Assembly (NCBI GenBank): GCA_051530055.1
Contig: JBMGUZ010000006.1
Coordinates: 35,635-99,634 of the forward strand
Direction: 5' to 3'
Length of the DNA stretch: 64,000 nucleotides
DNA from: Neoechinorhynchus agilis
Taxonomy: Eukaryota; Acanthocephala
Shown: piece after piece, positions 18,025-27,746 of the stretch
Position numbering within the stretch: position 1 is the stretch's first letter
How the letters are laid out: the number at the start of each line of letters is the position of its first letter
Notes under the pieces: model-generated
Database searches by the model: none
What the model was told of the DNA's origin: nothing
The model's input: only the letters and a program-made list of their open reading frames with translations
Program-made: the position numbers and the translations under genes

Positions 18025-18323
18025 TTAGAAAGAGAAGTTTAGAAGAGTGAGATTTAAGAATAAATTTTTGGAGTCCTCCAGAGAAACCAATATGCTGATT
18101 TGTTGAAGAGGAGCAAGAGGAAGAATATGAGAATCATAATTATCAAAAGGAAACAATGTATAAAAGCCGCTTTCTTGAAAACATAACATTTTAACATAAT
18201 TATCAAATACACAAGGAGTAAGAAAAACGGGAAGACGCGAAGCCCTAGAGGCGGATTTAAATTTATCTGCAATTCTGCTTGATATAAGATCCAATGAAGG
18301 CAAGCATTCTTCAAATCAAACAT
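18025..18323 (-). CDS. Overlapping 89/92-residue ORFs of unknown origin, copy A
   Basis: Two overlapping minus-strand frames. One is extremely hydrophobic, with a run of leucine, isoleucine and phenylalanine that would form one or two membrane helices. The other is soluble-looking (SRIADKFKSASRASRLPVF...). Only one, or neither, is real. Both are kept at 54,927-55,228 in copy C but absent from copy B. The context of LINE tails suggests a retroelement scrap. Confidence 0.25.
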
Positions 18324-18329
18324 CAGATT

Positions 18330-19084
18330 TAGAAATTCTATTTTGGCGAATTAAATTGGTAGCGTAAAACTATTTTCTAATCGATTAAAGTAAAACAAGA
18401 TTGTAAAACAAGGATTTATTGATCTCTACGAGTGTAGTTATTCAAAGTAAGTGCTTATGATAAATACCATGGAAAATTGAAAATATTTTAAAAAGTAAAT
18501 CAATTCATCTGTTGATTTGAGTTTCTTTTTAAACAGCCGTAATCAAAATCAGTGCCAAATATAAAACCAAATATCTATGTGTAGCCCTTTTCACGACTGA
18601 TAATTTTCCTTGGGCGCGCAGCCCACCGATATAAACCGTAAAAAGGCCCCACGTAGATACTGGATAAAAGTTACCGGTTGATCAAACTTCAAAAAAAATA
18701 AAATAATTGCAATATCTATGATAAGGGGACACAAGATTTTCTAACGGTTCTACAAAAATTTAATTTTTCAACTACTTGACCTTCCGCGCACGTTTTGTTA
18801 TGCAGAGGCAACGCCGTTCTCAAAGCACGACAAAGCTGGAAATTAGAATTACTTTGTTCTACATCTTAATTTATCATTTGATACCTTTTAATCATTTGCA
18901 ACTATAATTGTGATCGTATAATTTTTACAGTCTTTTAAAGTTACACAAACAATATTGTAATATTTCCAATATTTTATACCGTGGTCAACCTAAAAAGCGT
19001 CGAATAAAAACTATTTACATTTTGTAAGAAAAATGTTTAATGTGAATTATTTTTTAAAGATGACCGGATCGTTTGGTAATTCTT
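18330..19084. other. AT-rich DNA without recognised genes
   Basis: About 750 bp, the counterpart of 54,180-54,925 in copy C. No ORF of note, no RNA-gene structure seen. Together with 18,010-18,330 it forms the 1.07-kb block missing from copy B. Confidence 0.5.
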
Positions 19085-19460
19085 GATCATTAAATCACTT
19101 TAAGTATTGCCATTAAATTCGGATACGACGATGCTCGAAATCTCCATTCAACACTTTAGGGCATCGAATGCGAATTTTGATGGTAGCAATAATATTTTCC
19201 TGAGCTTTCTATTGCTCATCCATCATTTCATTCTTCGAACAAGAAGTCTGTATCGATTTTTAATAAAATGCTGGTCCAAAGATCGTAGAAATTTTCAAGC
19301 TTTCGTGTTTTGCTGTGAAATATTCTAATATGTCTAAAAAAGCGGTCTTGTAGTTATTTTCCTTGAAAGACGACCATTGGATTGAAATGACCTGAAGAAT
19401 ATTGTTAATGCTTTTTATTGCCTCGAAAAAGCATGGGCGTTGTATACTAAGTAGAGTTTG
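19085..19460 (-). repeat. R230 repeat plus flank, copy 2
   Basis: Contains the ISIQHFRASNANFDGSNNIF coding-like end (plus strand, 19,107 onward) and a full R230 (19,215-19,460). The same pair occurs at 29,000-29,360 (same orientation) and 53,958-54,170 (inverted). Confidence 0.7.
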
Positions 19461-19957
19461 CGGTGGAAACTCTTGACTCGATTTCAATGAAGTTAATTTT
19501 TGAATACACGATTTATTTTAACGACTTTTATATTTATCTCACTTTGGTTTTTAGAAAAGATTCAAATATACTTGTATTGGAAGGTAAAAATTAATTATAA
19601 TTTTAGTCTTTTAAGCTCTGTTGGATTCATCGCAACTTTCAAGGTAAGGTGTTTATTGACGAGTTCATAGATAGCGAAGAGCGCAAGAAGTTTTTCTCCG
19701 TGAGTTAAGGTAAGGCTCACTTTTCAAAGAACATCAAAAGAGTATCGATTTTCGCTAACGAACTCTCACTGCGAAAAACAGCTTTCTAACTTTCACTTCT
19801 ATCTCGAAACAATTTACAGTAAGTTGCGGCCTCAGGCCAAAGCCCAATGACGAGTACAGTGTCCGTTCGGACGCTTCAGAGGGCAACGAAAAAAATTAAA
19901 GAAAATTTTTGTATCCATCGATGAAGATTTCTGTTTGTTTCAATTCCACAATTCGGG
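19461..19957. other. Unassigned flank of the 81-residue ORF
   Basis: Inverted match to 1,269-1,735. Two GTAAGG sequences (near 19,643 and 19,708) look like splice donors, but no exon could be defined. Confidence 0.35.
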
Positions 19958-20203
19958 ATGAAAATGGACATTGAAGATGTCAATGTGACCGCGAAGCATC
20001 GACATCCTGAAGGAAATGAATTCACATTTCCAAAAACCAATTCTAGCATTTACGCAAAAGGTTTTATAACTTTAGCTTTTCGCCAGAAAGATTACATTAA
20101 CGTTTCATTTGACTTTGTTTCTTCAACTGTTAAAAAAATACATTATCTTAACCGGTCGAACACTTTCGAGTGTACCAATGAACAAAAATTTATGCCAATA
20201 TGA
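19958..20203 (+). CDS. Unrecognised 81-residue ORF, second copy
   Basis: Nearly the same protein as 1,023-1,268 on the other strand, differing at about six of 81 residues. Open upstream of the ATG for about a dozen codons. No domain recognised. Preservation of an open frame in both copies is weak evidence that it codes. Confidence 0.3.
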   Translation: MKMDIEDVNVTAKHRHPEGNEFTFPKTNSSIYAKGFITLAFRQKDYINVSFDFVSSTVKKIHYLNRSNTFECTNEQKFMPI

Positions 20204-20315
20204 TCGCATTATTAATAAAACGCGTTATGTTCCCTCTACAAATCGAAACCAAATCAATAACAAATCATTAATTTTGTATTTTTTCATGTCGACCAGAAAA
20301 TAATGTTAAAACAAT

Positions 20316-20660
20316 GAATTAAACTCGTTAAGACGACTAAGTGACGGAATCAATGGATATGGACGAAGACATGGGTGGATTTTCATTCATGGAGTGAGCC
20401 ATGAACACCTCGGGAACATACAACGAAAACCTCAACATCGTGCGAATTCAAGGGATTCACAGTACCTCGATACCAAGTTAAAAAATGACCATTTTGGATC
20501 TCAATAACGACGAACCCCGTTCAACACAGGGAATCCCTTAACAAGGCTTACGCAGCGCCGTAGCTCAAATCACTCAAAGACGATTACAATCATATTAAGT
20601 CAATTTCGCTTAATGGTTTAGTTTTGAAAATTCACTTCATCTCCGATTTATTTAAGAAAA
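20316..20660 (+). repeat. Dispersed repeat, direct copy of 5,661-6,005
   Basis: Near-identical 345-bp repeat. Sequence departs from the first copy at about 20,660, where LINE scraps begin. Confidence 0.7.
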
Positions 20661-20744
20661 ACGTGATACAATTTTATGCAGTTCCCCAGGAGCAGCAGTC
20701 GCAGCTGAATGCGCAGCCTAAGTGATTTGGAGGTATTGAGCTCA

Positions 20745-21560
20745 CCATTCACATCGGTATGATTTTTCTGGCAATAGATCTGTCCCTCAGTAATTTCCCG
20801 CTATTATCCCTATCTGGGCCTGATTCTCACGTCTATAACGCATCATTAAATGGTAAAGTGATCGCTTCTTCATGGACAACTATGGCAAATTCTCGGTGCT
20901 TGGGACGATTGCGTTTTTTGGGAAGCGCCTCATCATCTGACATGAGTGTCGGCAGAGATTTTCGACTGATGCTTATGCTGACATGAAGGATTCGGCTCGC
21001 CAGTATTGTTGCATAGAGGCGTTTTAGTGTCATACGGGGTGATAAACAGCCTACACCATTTCGACTGTCCATTGGTAGATAGGGTAAGACGACCAGCTCC
21101 TCCTAGTACGTTGGACACCCCTTCATGCGGCAATTCCAAAAGATCCATTCTGAAAACTTGCCAATTTGCCAGGTTCACGCCACGTGCATACTCCTACAAT
21201 TCAAGGATCCGATTCGTAGTCCTCTTCTATTTGAAATAGCTGGGTCAAAGGGCTCACGGCTGTCAGCGCCACCTGAACAGTCCGTACCCACCACGGTGAT
21301 GAGCTTCGACTGACGCTTTCGTTTCCTCCAGCGACAGTTTCGCTCATTTCGACGCTCAAGTCGTCGGCGAGAGCAACGATGCCCTCGCTTTTTCCCGTTG
21401 CACTGATGGATTTTGTAGCTCCTATTCGCTGCCGCATCACCAAGTGGAGCGGCACACCGACCCCCGCGTTGACAGGCTACTATCAGTAGCTGTCTGGCCG
21501 TCGGAGCTGCTTCTTTTACGTGACCGACAAGAATCAGTAACATCGAGTCCGATCATCGTG
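20745..21560 (-). pseudogene. LINE scraps: RT fragment and start of an APE endonuclease
   Basis: 20,745-20,830 matches the RT fragment at 6,470-6,540. Further on, the minus-strand frame 21,175-21,543 (122 residues, arginine-rich) ends in NRRGLRIGSLNCRSM, the usual first strand of an APE-type endonuclease (compare LRIGTWNVRTM). This suggests the ORF2 start of a LINE. Beyond it, to 20,833, frames shift repeatedly and no further motif is clear. Confidence 0.45.
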
Positions 21561-21579
21561 AAAGAGGCTCGAAGAGTTC

Positions 21580-22225
21580 TCGGCGAACATCCTAAGCTTA
21601 AAAATGTCGATATGAGAGATACCGGGGAACGTGATTAGCCGTCTATTACTAACAAACTGATGATGAACCCGATGAGCTTCGAAACGTCTTTAATAAATAC
21701 TCATTTACCGGGTGTAGACTCCTAACTATAGTTAGGCAAATTAATTGCTTCGATGAAACCCCGCGTGCTCTTTCCCTTTACGGGAGGAATTAAATTCTGG
21801 TCAGCATTACACTGGCCTTGTAGAGCTCGTTTCCAACTGAACAAGGATAGAGGTAGGATCAAATCACTCCTTCCATACTCTTCTCAATGGTATTGCGTTG
21901 TCTCTAAGAAAAAATTCGTTCCTTCGCAGCAAGCAGCTACATCGTGGATTAAAACCTCGGGCCTCAACAACGTGGTCAAAACTCTTTGTGACTTTCATTC
22001 TGGAGAATGCTTACCAGCATTATATGCAGTTTCCTTGCCTGTCAAACCAAGACGCCATGATCTTGCAATTTCCGATATTGTGCTCCACGAGGACGGACAG
22101 TTTCCGACGGCTCATCAATACTTGGAAGCTTCACGAATGCAATTGACAACGGGTAATTATGAAGACAATGCTGCCGAGTTTCGTCCCATTGGTGCAAAAG
22201 TTCGGTTTGCGATAAGTCTTTAGTT
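21580..22225 (+). repeat. Repeat family iv, longest copy
   Basis: Includes the hairpin (21,657-21,688), the 16-bp palindrome CCTAACTATAGTTAGG (about 21,722-21,737) and the longest version of the associated ORF. It starts after an unassigned joint at about 21,580. Confidence 0.65.
21753..22223 (+). CDS. Family iv ORF, 156 residues
   Basis: Longest version of the frame that begins MKPRVLFPFTGGIKFW, 65 bases after the family iv hairpin. The other copies break early. No known domain; it is basic in its first half and acidic later (NYEDNAAEF). The position relative to the hairpin mimics the ORF start of Penelope element 1, so it may be the N-terminus of a Penelope-like protein. No RT motif follows. 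Confidence 0.35.
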   Translation: MKPRVLFPFTGGIKFWSALHWPCRARFQLNKDRGRIKSLLPYSSQWYCVVSKKKFVPSQQAATSWIKTSGLNNVVKTLCDFHSGECLPALYAVSLPVKPRRHDLAISDIVLHEDGQFPTAHQYLEASRMQLTTGNYEDNAAEFRPIGAKVRFAISL

Positions 22226-22555
22226 CAAAATATTTTTAGGCTTGGCTTGGCTCACGGCTCCGGACTCCCCGTGGCGGCCCTCCACGACAGATCTCCGGGA
22301 CCTCAGATCACAACTGACTCTATTTGGTCTGATATGGGGTGATAGGTCTCTACCTGAAACGGATCCCAGACATCAGGTCGCCACTGGGCGGATTCCCTTA
22401 ACGATTGCCTAATAAATATCCTCATCACGGCTCTTCCCGCGTCAGTTCTTTGAACCAGTGATGATTTTGAAGTGTCTTGACTTCGAAAAGATAGTTTAAC
22501 AATTTCGAAATGATTTCCGCGGCAAGCCTCGTAGCGGCGCGGGCTTGCCGTCGTC
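22226..22555. other. Unassigned GC-richer stretch
   Basis: About 330 bp with a minus-strand open frame (22,303-22,614) of unknown product, ending ESAQWRPDVWDPFQVET. Base composition is richer in G and C than the surroundings. Not rRNA or tRNA as far as I can recognise. Confidence 0.3.
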
Positions 22556-23038
22556 TTGAGATTTGCCTTTAACTCTATCAATAGGAGAATGCATGCTCTT
22601 CGAATACGTACCATAAATTCCAGTAGCTTTTCAATGTCGGACTTTGCTTTTTGAAGACCACCTCATTTGGTACGAAAGAGGAGTGCAGCAAGGAGATCCT
22701 CTCGATCCAATCGCATTCTCCCTAACAGTAAATCCAATAGCGCACTCTCTCTATTCCAGCTTCAGCGCTTGGTATTTGGATGCGGCTACACTCGGAGGAG
22801 ATCCCTCCGTTGTACTGTGCGATTTGGAGACGCTGATTAGGGACACCTCGAGAATGGACATAGAGCTCATACTCCAGAGCAACTCAGCCTCTTGGGTAGT
22901 TGCGTATTTGATTCAAATGTGGAAGCTGAGATCGGCCGGATCATACCGAAACTTTCGTTGCTGTGTGATAGGGTCAGCGCTCTCTCGGCTCACGAGGCAT
23001 TATTTCGGATAAAGAACGCACTCTTTATCCCGAAATAG
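22556..23038 (+). pseudogene. LINE 1 fragment, upstream of a nested insertion
   Basis: Contains ERGVQQGDPLDPIAFSLTV (RT motif B) and WYLDAATLGGDPSVVLCDL, where the usual YLDD box reads YLDA, so the second catalytic aspartate is lost. Ends at 23,038 in KNALFIPK; the same protein resumes at 25,189 with ATFFKHKEGLAELDDKV. Confidence 0.8.
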
Positions 23039-23285
23039 GCCTTCGATCGCGATCTTATTGGATTAACTGTACTTTTTAATTCCATATTGCAAATAGGACA
23101 TCCTCCAAAAGCTTGGCTGGAGAACAAAACAATTCTCCTACCAAAGAACAATTCGAGCTCTCGATCATATACGGATCCAAAATCTGTGCGGCCGATCACA
23201 ATATCGTCGATTTTACTACGAATTTTCCACCGTATAATACTCGCAAGATTACGAACAGCATGCCCTGTGTCTGAACATCAAACAG

Positions 23286-23355
23286 CGTTTGACAGTACAT
23301 CATGCTTATCAAACATCCTTCGTTTGACAGTACATCATGCTTATCAAACATCCTT
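23286..23355 (+). repeat. 35-bp tandem duplication inside the RT
   Basis: CGTTTGACAGTACATCATGC and the 15 bases after it are present twice in perfect tandem (23,286-23,320 and 23,321-23,355). Because 35 is not a multiple of three, this one event explains the frame change in the RT. Confidence 0.95.
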
Positions 23356-24333
23356 ATATTAAGGAGTCTTATGAAGCAAAAGCGTTACGAAAAGAAACCG
23401 CTCCATATAGCGGTACTAGACATTACGTCCGCATTTGACACGGTAAGTCATGAAACTGTGTCCAGAACATTACGAGAGCGCGACTGCCCTCCTTATTTAC
23501 GGCGATATCTTATGGAGGTGTTAATGTCTTCGCACACCCGGCTACATCTACCTAACTCGAAACCGTCGGACCCTATTTATTTTCGCCGAGGCGTTAAGCA
23601 AGGTGATCCTCTGTCGCCATTTATTTTTGCATTATGCATTGATGATGCGCTTCAGCAGGTGGACAGGTTAGGTCTGGGTAGCTTAATAAGATCTCGTCGT
23701 CTAAGTCAGCTTGTATATGCAGACGATATTCTCTTGCTTTCAGATCAGAAAAAAGACTTACAATCCATGATTGATCGGCTATCATCTCTTTTAAAGGAAA
23801 AGGATTTACATTTTTCGCCACACAAATGTAGGACTTACTCCCAATCGTACATTAACGGCAACAAAATAATTGCACACGACCCTCAATTCGAAATCGATGG
23901 AATGAAGCTGAACACAATATTAAACGGTGATCCAGTGCAGTATCTCGGAGGCACTCCTTGGATGCCTACAACAATTGACTCCATCAAGAATGATATTACT
24001 CATTTATTCTTAAAAACCAAGGAAGCAGGCCTAAGACCAACACAAGCAGCGCATCTAATTAACGACTACGGACTGCCCCAAATTATAGCAAAACTTCAGG
24101 CAGCTCATGACATTTCCGTATCAAACATTGATACAGTCGAACAATTCTGGCGGACCAAGCTGAGGAAACTTTTATTTTTACCTCACTTTCTGAACGATGG
24201 TGCAATATTCCTGCCCCTGAACAAAGGTGGTCTAGGATACAAATCTATTAAACAATCAGTCATGGATATGCGACTAAAAGTATACAAACGCAAAGAAACG
24301 TTGCTCCGAACTCGAAATTTTATCGGAATATAA
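23302..24333 (+). CDS. R4/NeSL-like reverse transcriptase
   Basis: A 343-residue frame. Motif A: VLDITSAFDTVSHE (near residue 48). Motif B: RRGVKQGDPLSPFIFALC (near 93). Motif C: LVYADDILLLSDQ, with both catalytic aspartates (near 138). Then thumb motifs (YLGGTPWMP, LNKGGLGYKS). The RT fingers lie just upstream in another frame (23,087-23,362: WLENKTILLPKN, SVRPITISSILLRIFHRI), shifted by a 35-bp duplication. The frame ends early at 24,333; the protein continues in another frame over the linker to the endonuclease. Catalytic residues are intact. Confidence 0.9.
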   Translation: MLIKHPSFDSTSCLSNILILRSLMKQKRYEKKPLHIAVLDITSAFDTVSHETVSRTLRERDCPPYLRRYLMEVLMSSHTRLHLPNSKPSDPIYFRRGVKQGDPLSPFIFALCIDDALQQVDRLGLGSLIRSRRLSQLVYADDILLLSDQKKDLQSMIDRLSSLLKEKDLHFSPHKCRTYSQSYINGNKIIAHDPQFEIDGMKLNTILNGDPVQYLGGTPWMPTTIDSIKNDITHLFLKTKEAGLRPTQAAHLINDYGLPQIIAKLQAAHDISVSNIDTVEQFWRTKLRKLLFLPHFLNDGAIFLPLNKGGLGYKSIKQSVMDMRLKVYKRKETLLRTRNFIGI

Positions 24334-24547
24334 AAAAACTGTCCAAAAATATTTCGAAGGACTTGGTTCGACTGAAGAAATTATTGATACCGCGCGCGCT
24401 AAGGCACTGCATATTTCGAGTAACATCAATAAGTGGACGAAAGCGAAGACGCAATCGCAAGGAATTGAATCGTTCACAAATGGAAACTTCGAACGAAAAT
24501 CTTTATCATTCCGATACAGACAAGACAGCCACAAACATTACAAGGAA

Positions 24548-25180
24548 TTGGTAAAGATGCGATTCCAATTGCTCGAAGTAGGCGCGAATTTGGCAACAAT
24601 AGACCACGACAGGACGAGGAAATGTCGACATTGTTCAGCCGAAGCTGAAACACAAATGCATGTGCTAAACAGCTGCCCCTACAGTACGGGCATGATGATA
24701 GAGCGCCATGATGCCGTACAAAATCGATTCATATGGGCTCTAAACAAGAGATGGGGTTCTCGGTATGAAGTACTAACCGAGAATCGTATCCACGATCCTG
24801 GAGGGCAGCTGTACAAACCGGATGCTATATTGGTCGATAGAAACGCGAAAAAAGCAATCATAACTGACTTTGCCGTATACTATGAAACTACAAATGAACG
24901 GGCAGAGGAAATTATGAATGCGAAGGAGGACAAATATAAGGCCATTAAAGAAGAGGTAGCCATAAAGCTGGGATTTGCTCCTCACCGCGTATCGACAATG
25001 GGCCTCGCCGTCGGCTCAAGAGGCACATATTCAAATGGAATAACAAGGCGGCTCAATATCATTGGTCTATCCTCAGGCACCGCACTAAACATGGCTTCAA
25101 CGGCAGCGGAAAAAAGCCTCAAGACATTCCACGTCTTCATGAGCAGAAGCCGAAGGACGAATCATCTTTATACAACTTAA
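24548..25180 (+). CDS. R4/NeSL-like restriction-like endonuclease domain
   Basis: A 210-residue frame, open upstream. Zinc knuckle C26-x2-C29-x8-H38-x4-C43, followed by KPD (90-92) and, 14 residues on, D107 in AIITDFAV: the knuckle plus PD-x-D arrangement of the restriction-like endonuclease of R2/R4/NeSL elements, which nicks the target to prime reverse transcription. All key residues are present. The protein ends within a few bases of the insertion's 3' edge (25,188). Confidence 0.85.
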   Translation: MVKMRFQLLEVGANLATIDHDRTRKCRHCSAEAETQMHVLNSCPYSTGMMIERHDAVQNRFIWALNKRWGSRYEVLTENRIHDPGGQLYKPDAILVDRNAKKAIITDFAVYYETTNERAEEIMNAKEDKYKAIKEEVAIKLGFAPHRVSTMGLAVGSRGTYSNGITRRLNIIGLSSGTALNMASTAAEKSLKTFHVFMSRSRRTNHLYTT

Positions 25181-25188
25181 AGAAAAAG

Positions 25189-25800
25189 AGGAAAGCAACA
25201 TTCTTCAAGCATAAGGAAGGATTGGCTGAGCTCGACGACAAGGTGAGGGCTTGTCTCGAGCGTATTTTAAATGTACAGCTCTCAGATGAGGCGTGGCGAC
25301 AATCTTCATTGTCTGTGTCATCTAAGGGAATGGGCATTCGGGCGCCAGTAGACCTTGCCTTGCCATCCTTTCTTGGATCGTTTGAGGGGAGTCAACCAAT
25401 AGCGAAGAAAATTCTGAGGGAAAAGTTTTGTCTTGGCCAAGAATTTGTGGTGGCAGTTGAGGAATGGTACCAGCATGTTCCCGCGCCGTGACAGTTGATC
25501 CGCTGCTGGTGAGATCTCACAGCTTCGGCGATGGGGTCGTCCGTCGGCAATTTCGACACGAAAATCGGGGCGTGGCCGGATACCTCCGGCATCCCAACTT
25601 TTCCTTCATCGATGAAAACGAGGATCGCAGTTTCCCAAGATTTGTCTCGATGTACGCACCATCGGCCAAATCGATGTGAGTTTTTTACTGATGATTTTGC
25701 ATTTGCCTAATTTGTCAAGAGGAATTGTCGCCACGCCATTCTGAGATCAAATATGCAATTTCCTGGAACGGCGAACTTCAACATCTTGGAACCCACCAAT
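25189..25800 (+). pseudogene. LINE 1 fragment resumed, with deletion-rich end
   Basis: From 25,189 the LINE 1 tail continues cleanly (frame 25,222-25,491: CLERILNVQLSDEAWRQSSL, FVVAVEEWYQ). From about 25,480 onward the sequence is still recognisable against 14,000-14,400 and 58,800-59,170 but has many losses of 3-25 bp, so no frame survives over the knuckle region. Confidence 0.75.
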
Positions 25801-26130
25801 TCGATATTCTGTCATTGAAAACCACTTATCTTTAGATCGAATTGTCCAAATTCAAATAAAATAAGATCGTGTTCCTTCGATCTAGAATTTGAATTTCTCA
25901 CTCCACAAGTCGACGACTGCTGGTTCATGTCTTGGAAGGTATTGAGCAGTAACCAACTGAAAGGAAGTGGCATTCCTTGTGTACGAATGTTTAGAAACTG
26001 TTCACAAATATGTCCATCTCACAACGACTCGAATTCGTTTGTGCGCATCGAACACATTTAGTTCAATATTGGCATTACCTCTTGCGTAGCGGTATTTTGA
26101 CGTCGTACTTGGCCGCTTGCCGGATGCTGA
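25480..26130. other. Deletion-riddled patch in copy B
   Basis: Counterpart of 14,000-14,990 and 58,130-59,170 in which short blocks match perfectly but are separated by frequent short deletions. ORF D is destroyed here. Sequence on either side is near identical to its paralogues. Confidence 0.7.
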
Positions 26131-26310
26131 TCCTGTGAATATGACCGCTAAGGCATCAATATTCATTTCCCTCTTTCTCGAACTTCCACCAGCTGATTCT
26201 GTTGGTCGTTGAAACTTCTCGATTTCCCGATCCTCATAACCATCGACACCATGCAAATAAATGCAAAGATTATTAAGAACTATAATATTTCTCAATGCCA
26301 AATCGATCAA
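26002..26310 (-). pseudogene. ORF C, copy B (only the first half kept)
   Basis: The first 55 residues match ORF C (YLHGVDGYEDREIEKF, SAGGSSRKREMN); the rest falls in the deletion-riddled patch and reads out of frame. Confidence 0.45.
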
Positions 26311-26495
26311 GGAACGTCATTATTCCAGCGCGTGATCAATATTTATAATGTGCTTTTTAGTATTGCGGAAGGAAAAATGTTGTCATTAAGACATGTCAAT
26401 TGCTGTTTTTTTATCAAGAGAAAGAATCTACAACCTATTGATTTTTATTGATACTTTTATTAATTGGAAGGGACACTTTCTTTTTGATAGTTACT

Positions 26496-26807
26496 TTACT
26501 CTTGAATTTGACATTCATCTTTTGGCAATTTAATCTCAATAAGCTTATCCATTTCCTCCTTAGATGTTGATTTGTTCATAGGTGTAATTATATTTCGATA
26601 CTTCATTTCTACCCTGAGCTTGGGAGAATCTACACGGATATCGTATTTTGGATTCATACTATGACGTTCACAAGATAGCTTTTCATTTAATATTTTATAG
26701 CAATTCTCTCGATTGCTTTTGTATCTCCCATTAAGATGCAGTGGTCCGAAATGCACACTGAGAGTATTAATACTATTAATTTTTTGGCACAATAAACATT
26801 TTAGCAT
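26496..26807 (-). CDS. ORF B, copy B
   Basis: 103 residues, identical in protein to copy C (57,367-57,678) and differing from copy A at a few positions. The C-x2-C...H-x4-H pattern is kept. Upstream, the exon-like segment is present at about 26,962-27,116. Confidence 0.45.
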   Translation of the reverse strand: MLKCLLCQKINSINTLSVHFGPLHLNGRYKSNRENCYKILNEKLSCERHSMNPKYDIRVDSPKLRVEMKYRNIITPMNKSTSKEEMDKLIEIKLPKDECQIQE

Positions 26808-27746
26808 ATTGGTGAAACTATCATCGTCGCTTTTAGTGCTTCTTTTCCTACTATTTCATTCATTATTTAAGTTGGAATTATAAGATTGAAGCCTTTGGGC
26901 TTGTTGGAATTGTTTTCGATTCCGCAAGTTCAAAATAAGCGTCCATATTTGCATTTCACCTACAGGGGGGCTGAATTCAAATCTTTTTCTTCGTTCAATG
27001 ACGACAAAACGGTTTCAATTAAATTAAATGCTTCAAAAGAGAAGAGATATTGGATAACGGTTTCGAGACAATTTTCGTCCGCGTTGCATCCTTTCAAAAA
27101 TCTAATGAGATCCTAGCAAGAAATTTTTCTATTAAATCGAGGGTGGAAATTTCGGACAAATTTACATCATGAGATCTCAAATTGAATCTGTATTTTTGGG
27201 GTATTATTGGAAGTAAAATCGGCTATCGATCAATAGATATGTATTAGCACACATTTTTTTTTTCCATATTTCGGAACATCACGCGCATGGTTCTGAAAGT
27301 AGCCAGCAAACGAATTTTCACGCCTCATTAGTTGTGTGTCATTAATTTTACGGTTCAATCGACAGATAAAAATCGACTTCTTTAACACGTATCGGTGTTT
27401 CAACCGTAGACAATCAATACGTTTGTGATATCCGTTGTAATGTCTTGATAAGTGTCGCAAGCGATACAGTAAAGAATTTTCGAATCAGAATGTTGCAATT
27501 CAGCGGAGTTTTAGTGATATGAAATGTCATAAAATTTGCAGAAATTGCATTAGTTTTGATTTGGAATGATTTGAAAATCACCTGCCATTCGAAGCGCTGC
27601 GTCAGGTTTATAGAAACATTTTGCTGTTAAGTAACTGAACTTTTTCGTGGATCATTAGAAAACCTGATAAAGAAAGTAAAGCCTCCAAAATCTCGACTAA
27701 CCGTAGTTTCCTAATTTTAGACAGTTCAGAGCTACAGATTTGAAGT

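Larger units (their letters stand above)
23039..25188 (+). mobile_element. R4/NeSL-like LINE inserted into LINE 1 (5'-truncated)
   Basis: A 2.15-kb insertion that begins inside the RT domain, so the N-terminal zinc fingers of this clade are missing. RT (23,045-24,333) and a C-terminal restriction-like endonuclease (24,340-25,180) follow in order. Compared with the uninterrupted LINE 1 at 59,440-59,480, about 20 bp of the target are missing at the joint. A 35-bp tandem duplication and one frame change interrupt its frame. Elements with this layout include R2, R4, Dong and NeSL; several insert at fixed sites in repeated genes, but here the target is another LINE. Confidence 0.85.

Noticed and set aside
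22250-22560. rRNA or structural RNA gene, because of higher G+C
   Set aside because: No rRNA or tRNA signature sequences seen; it lies between repeat family iv and a LINE.
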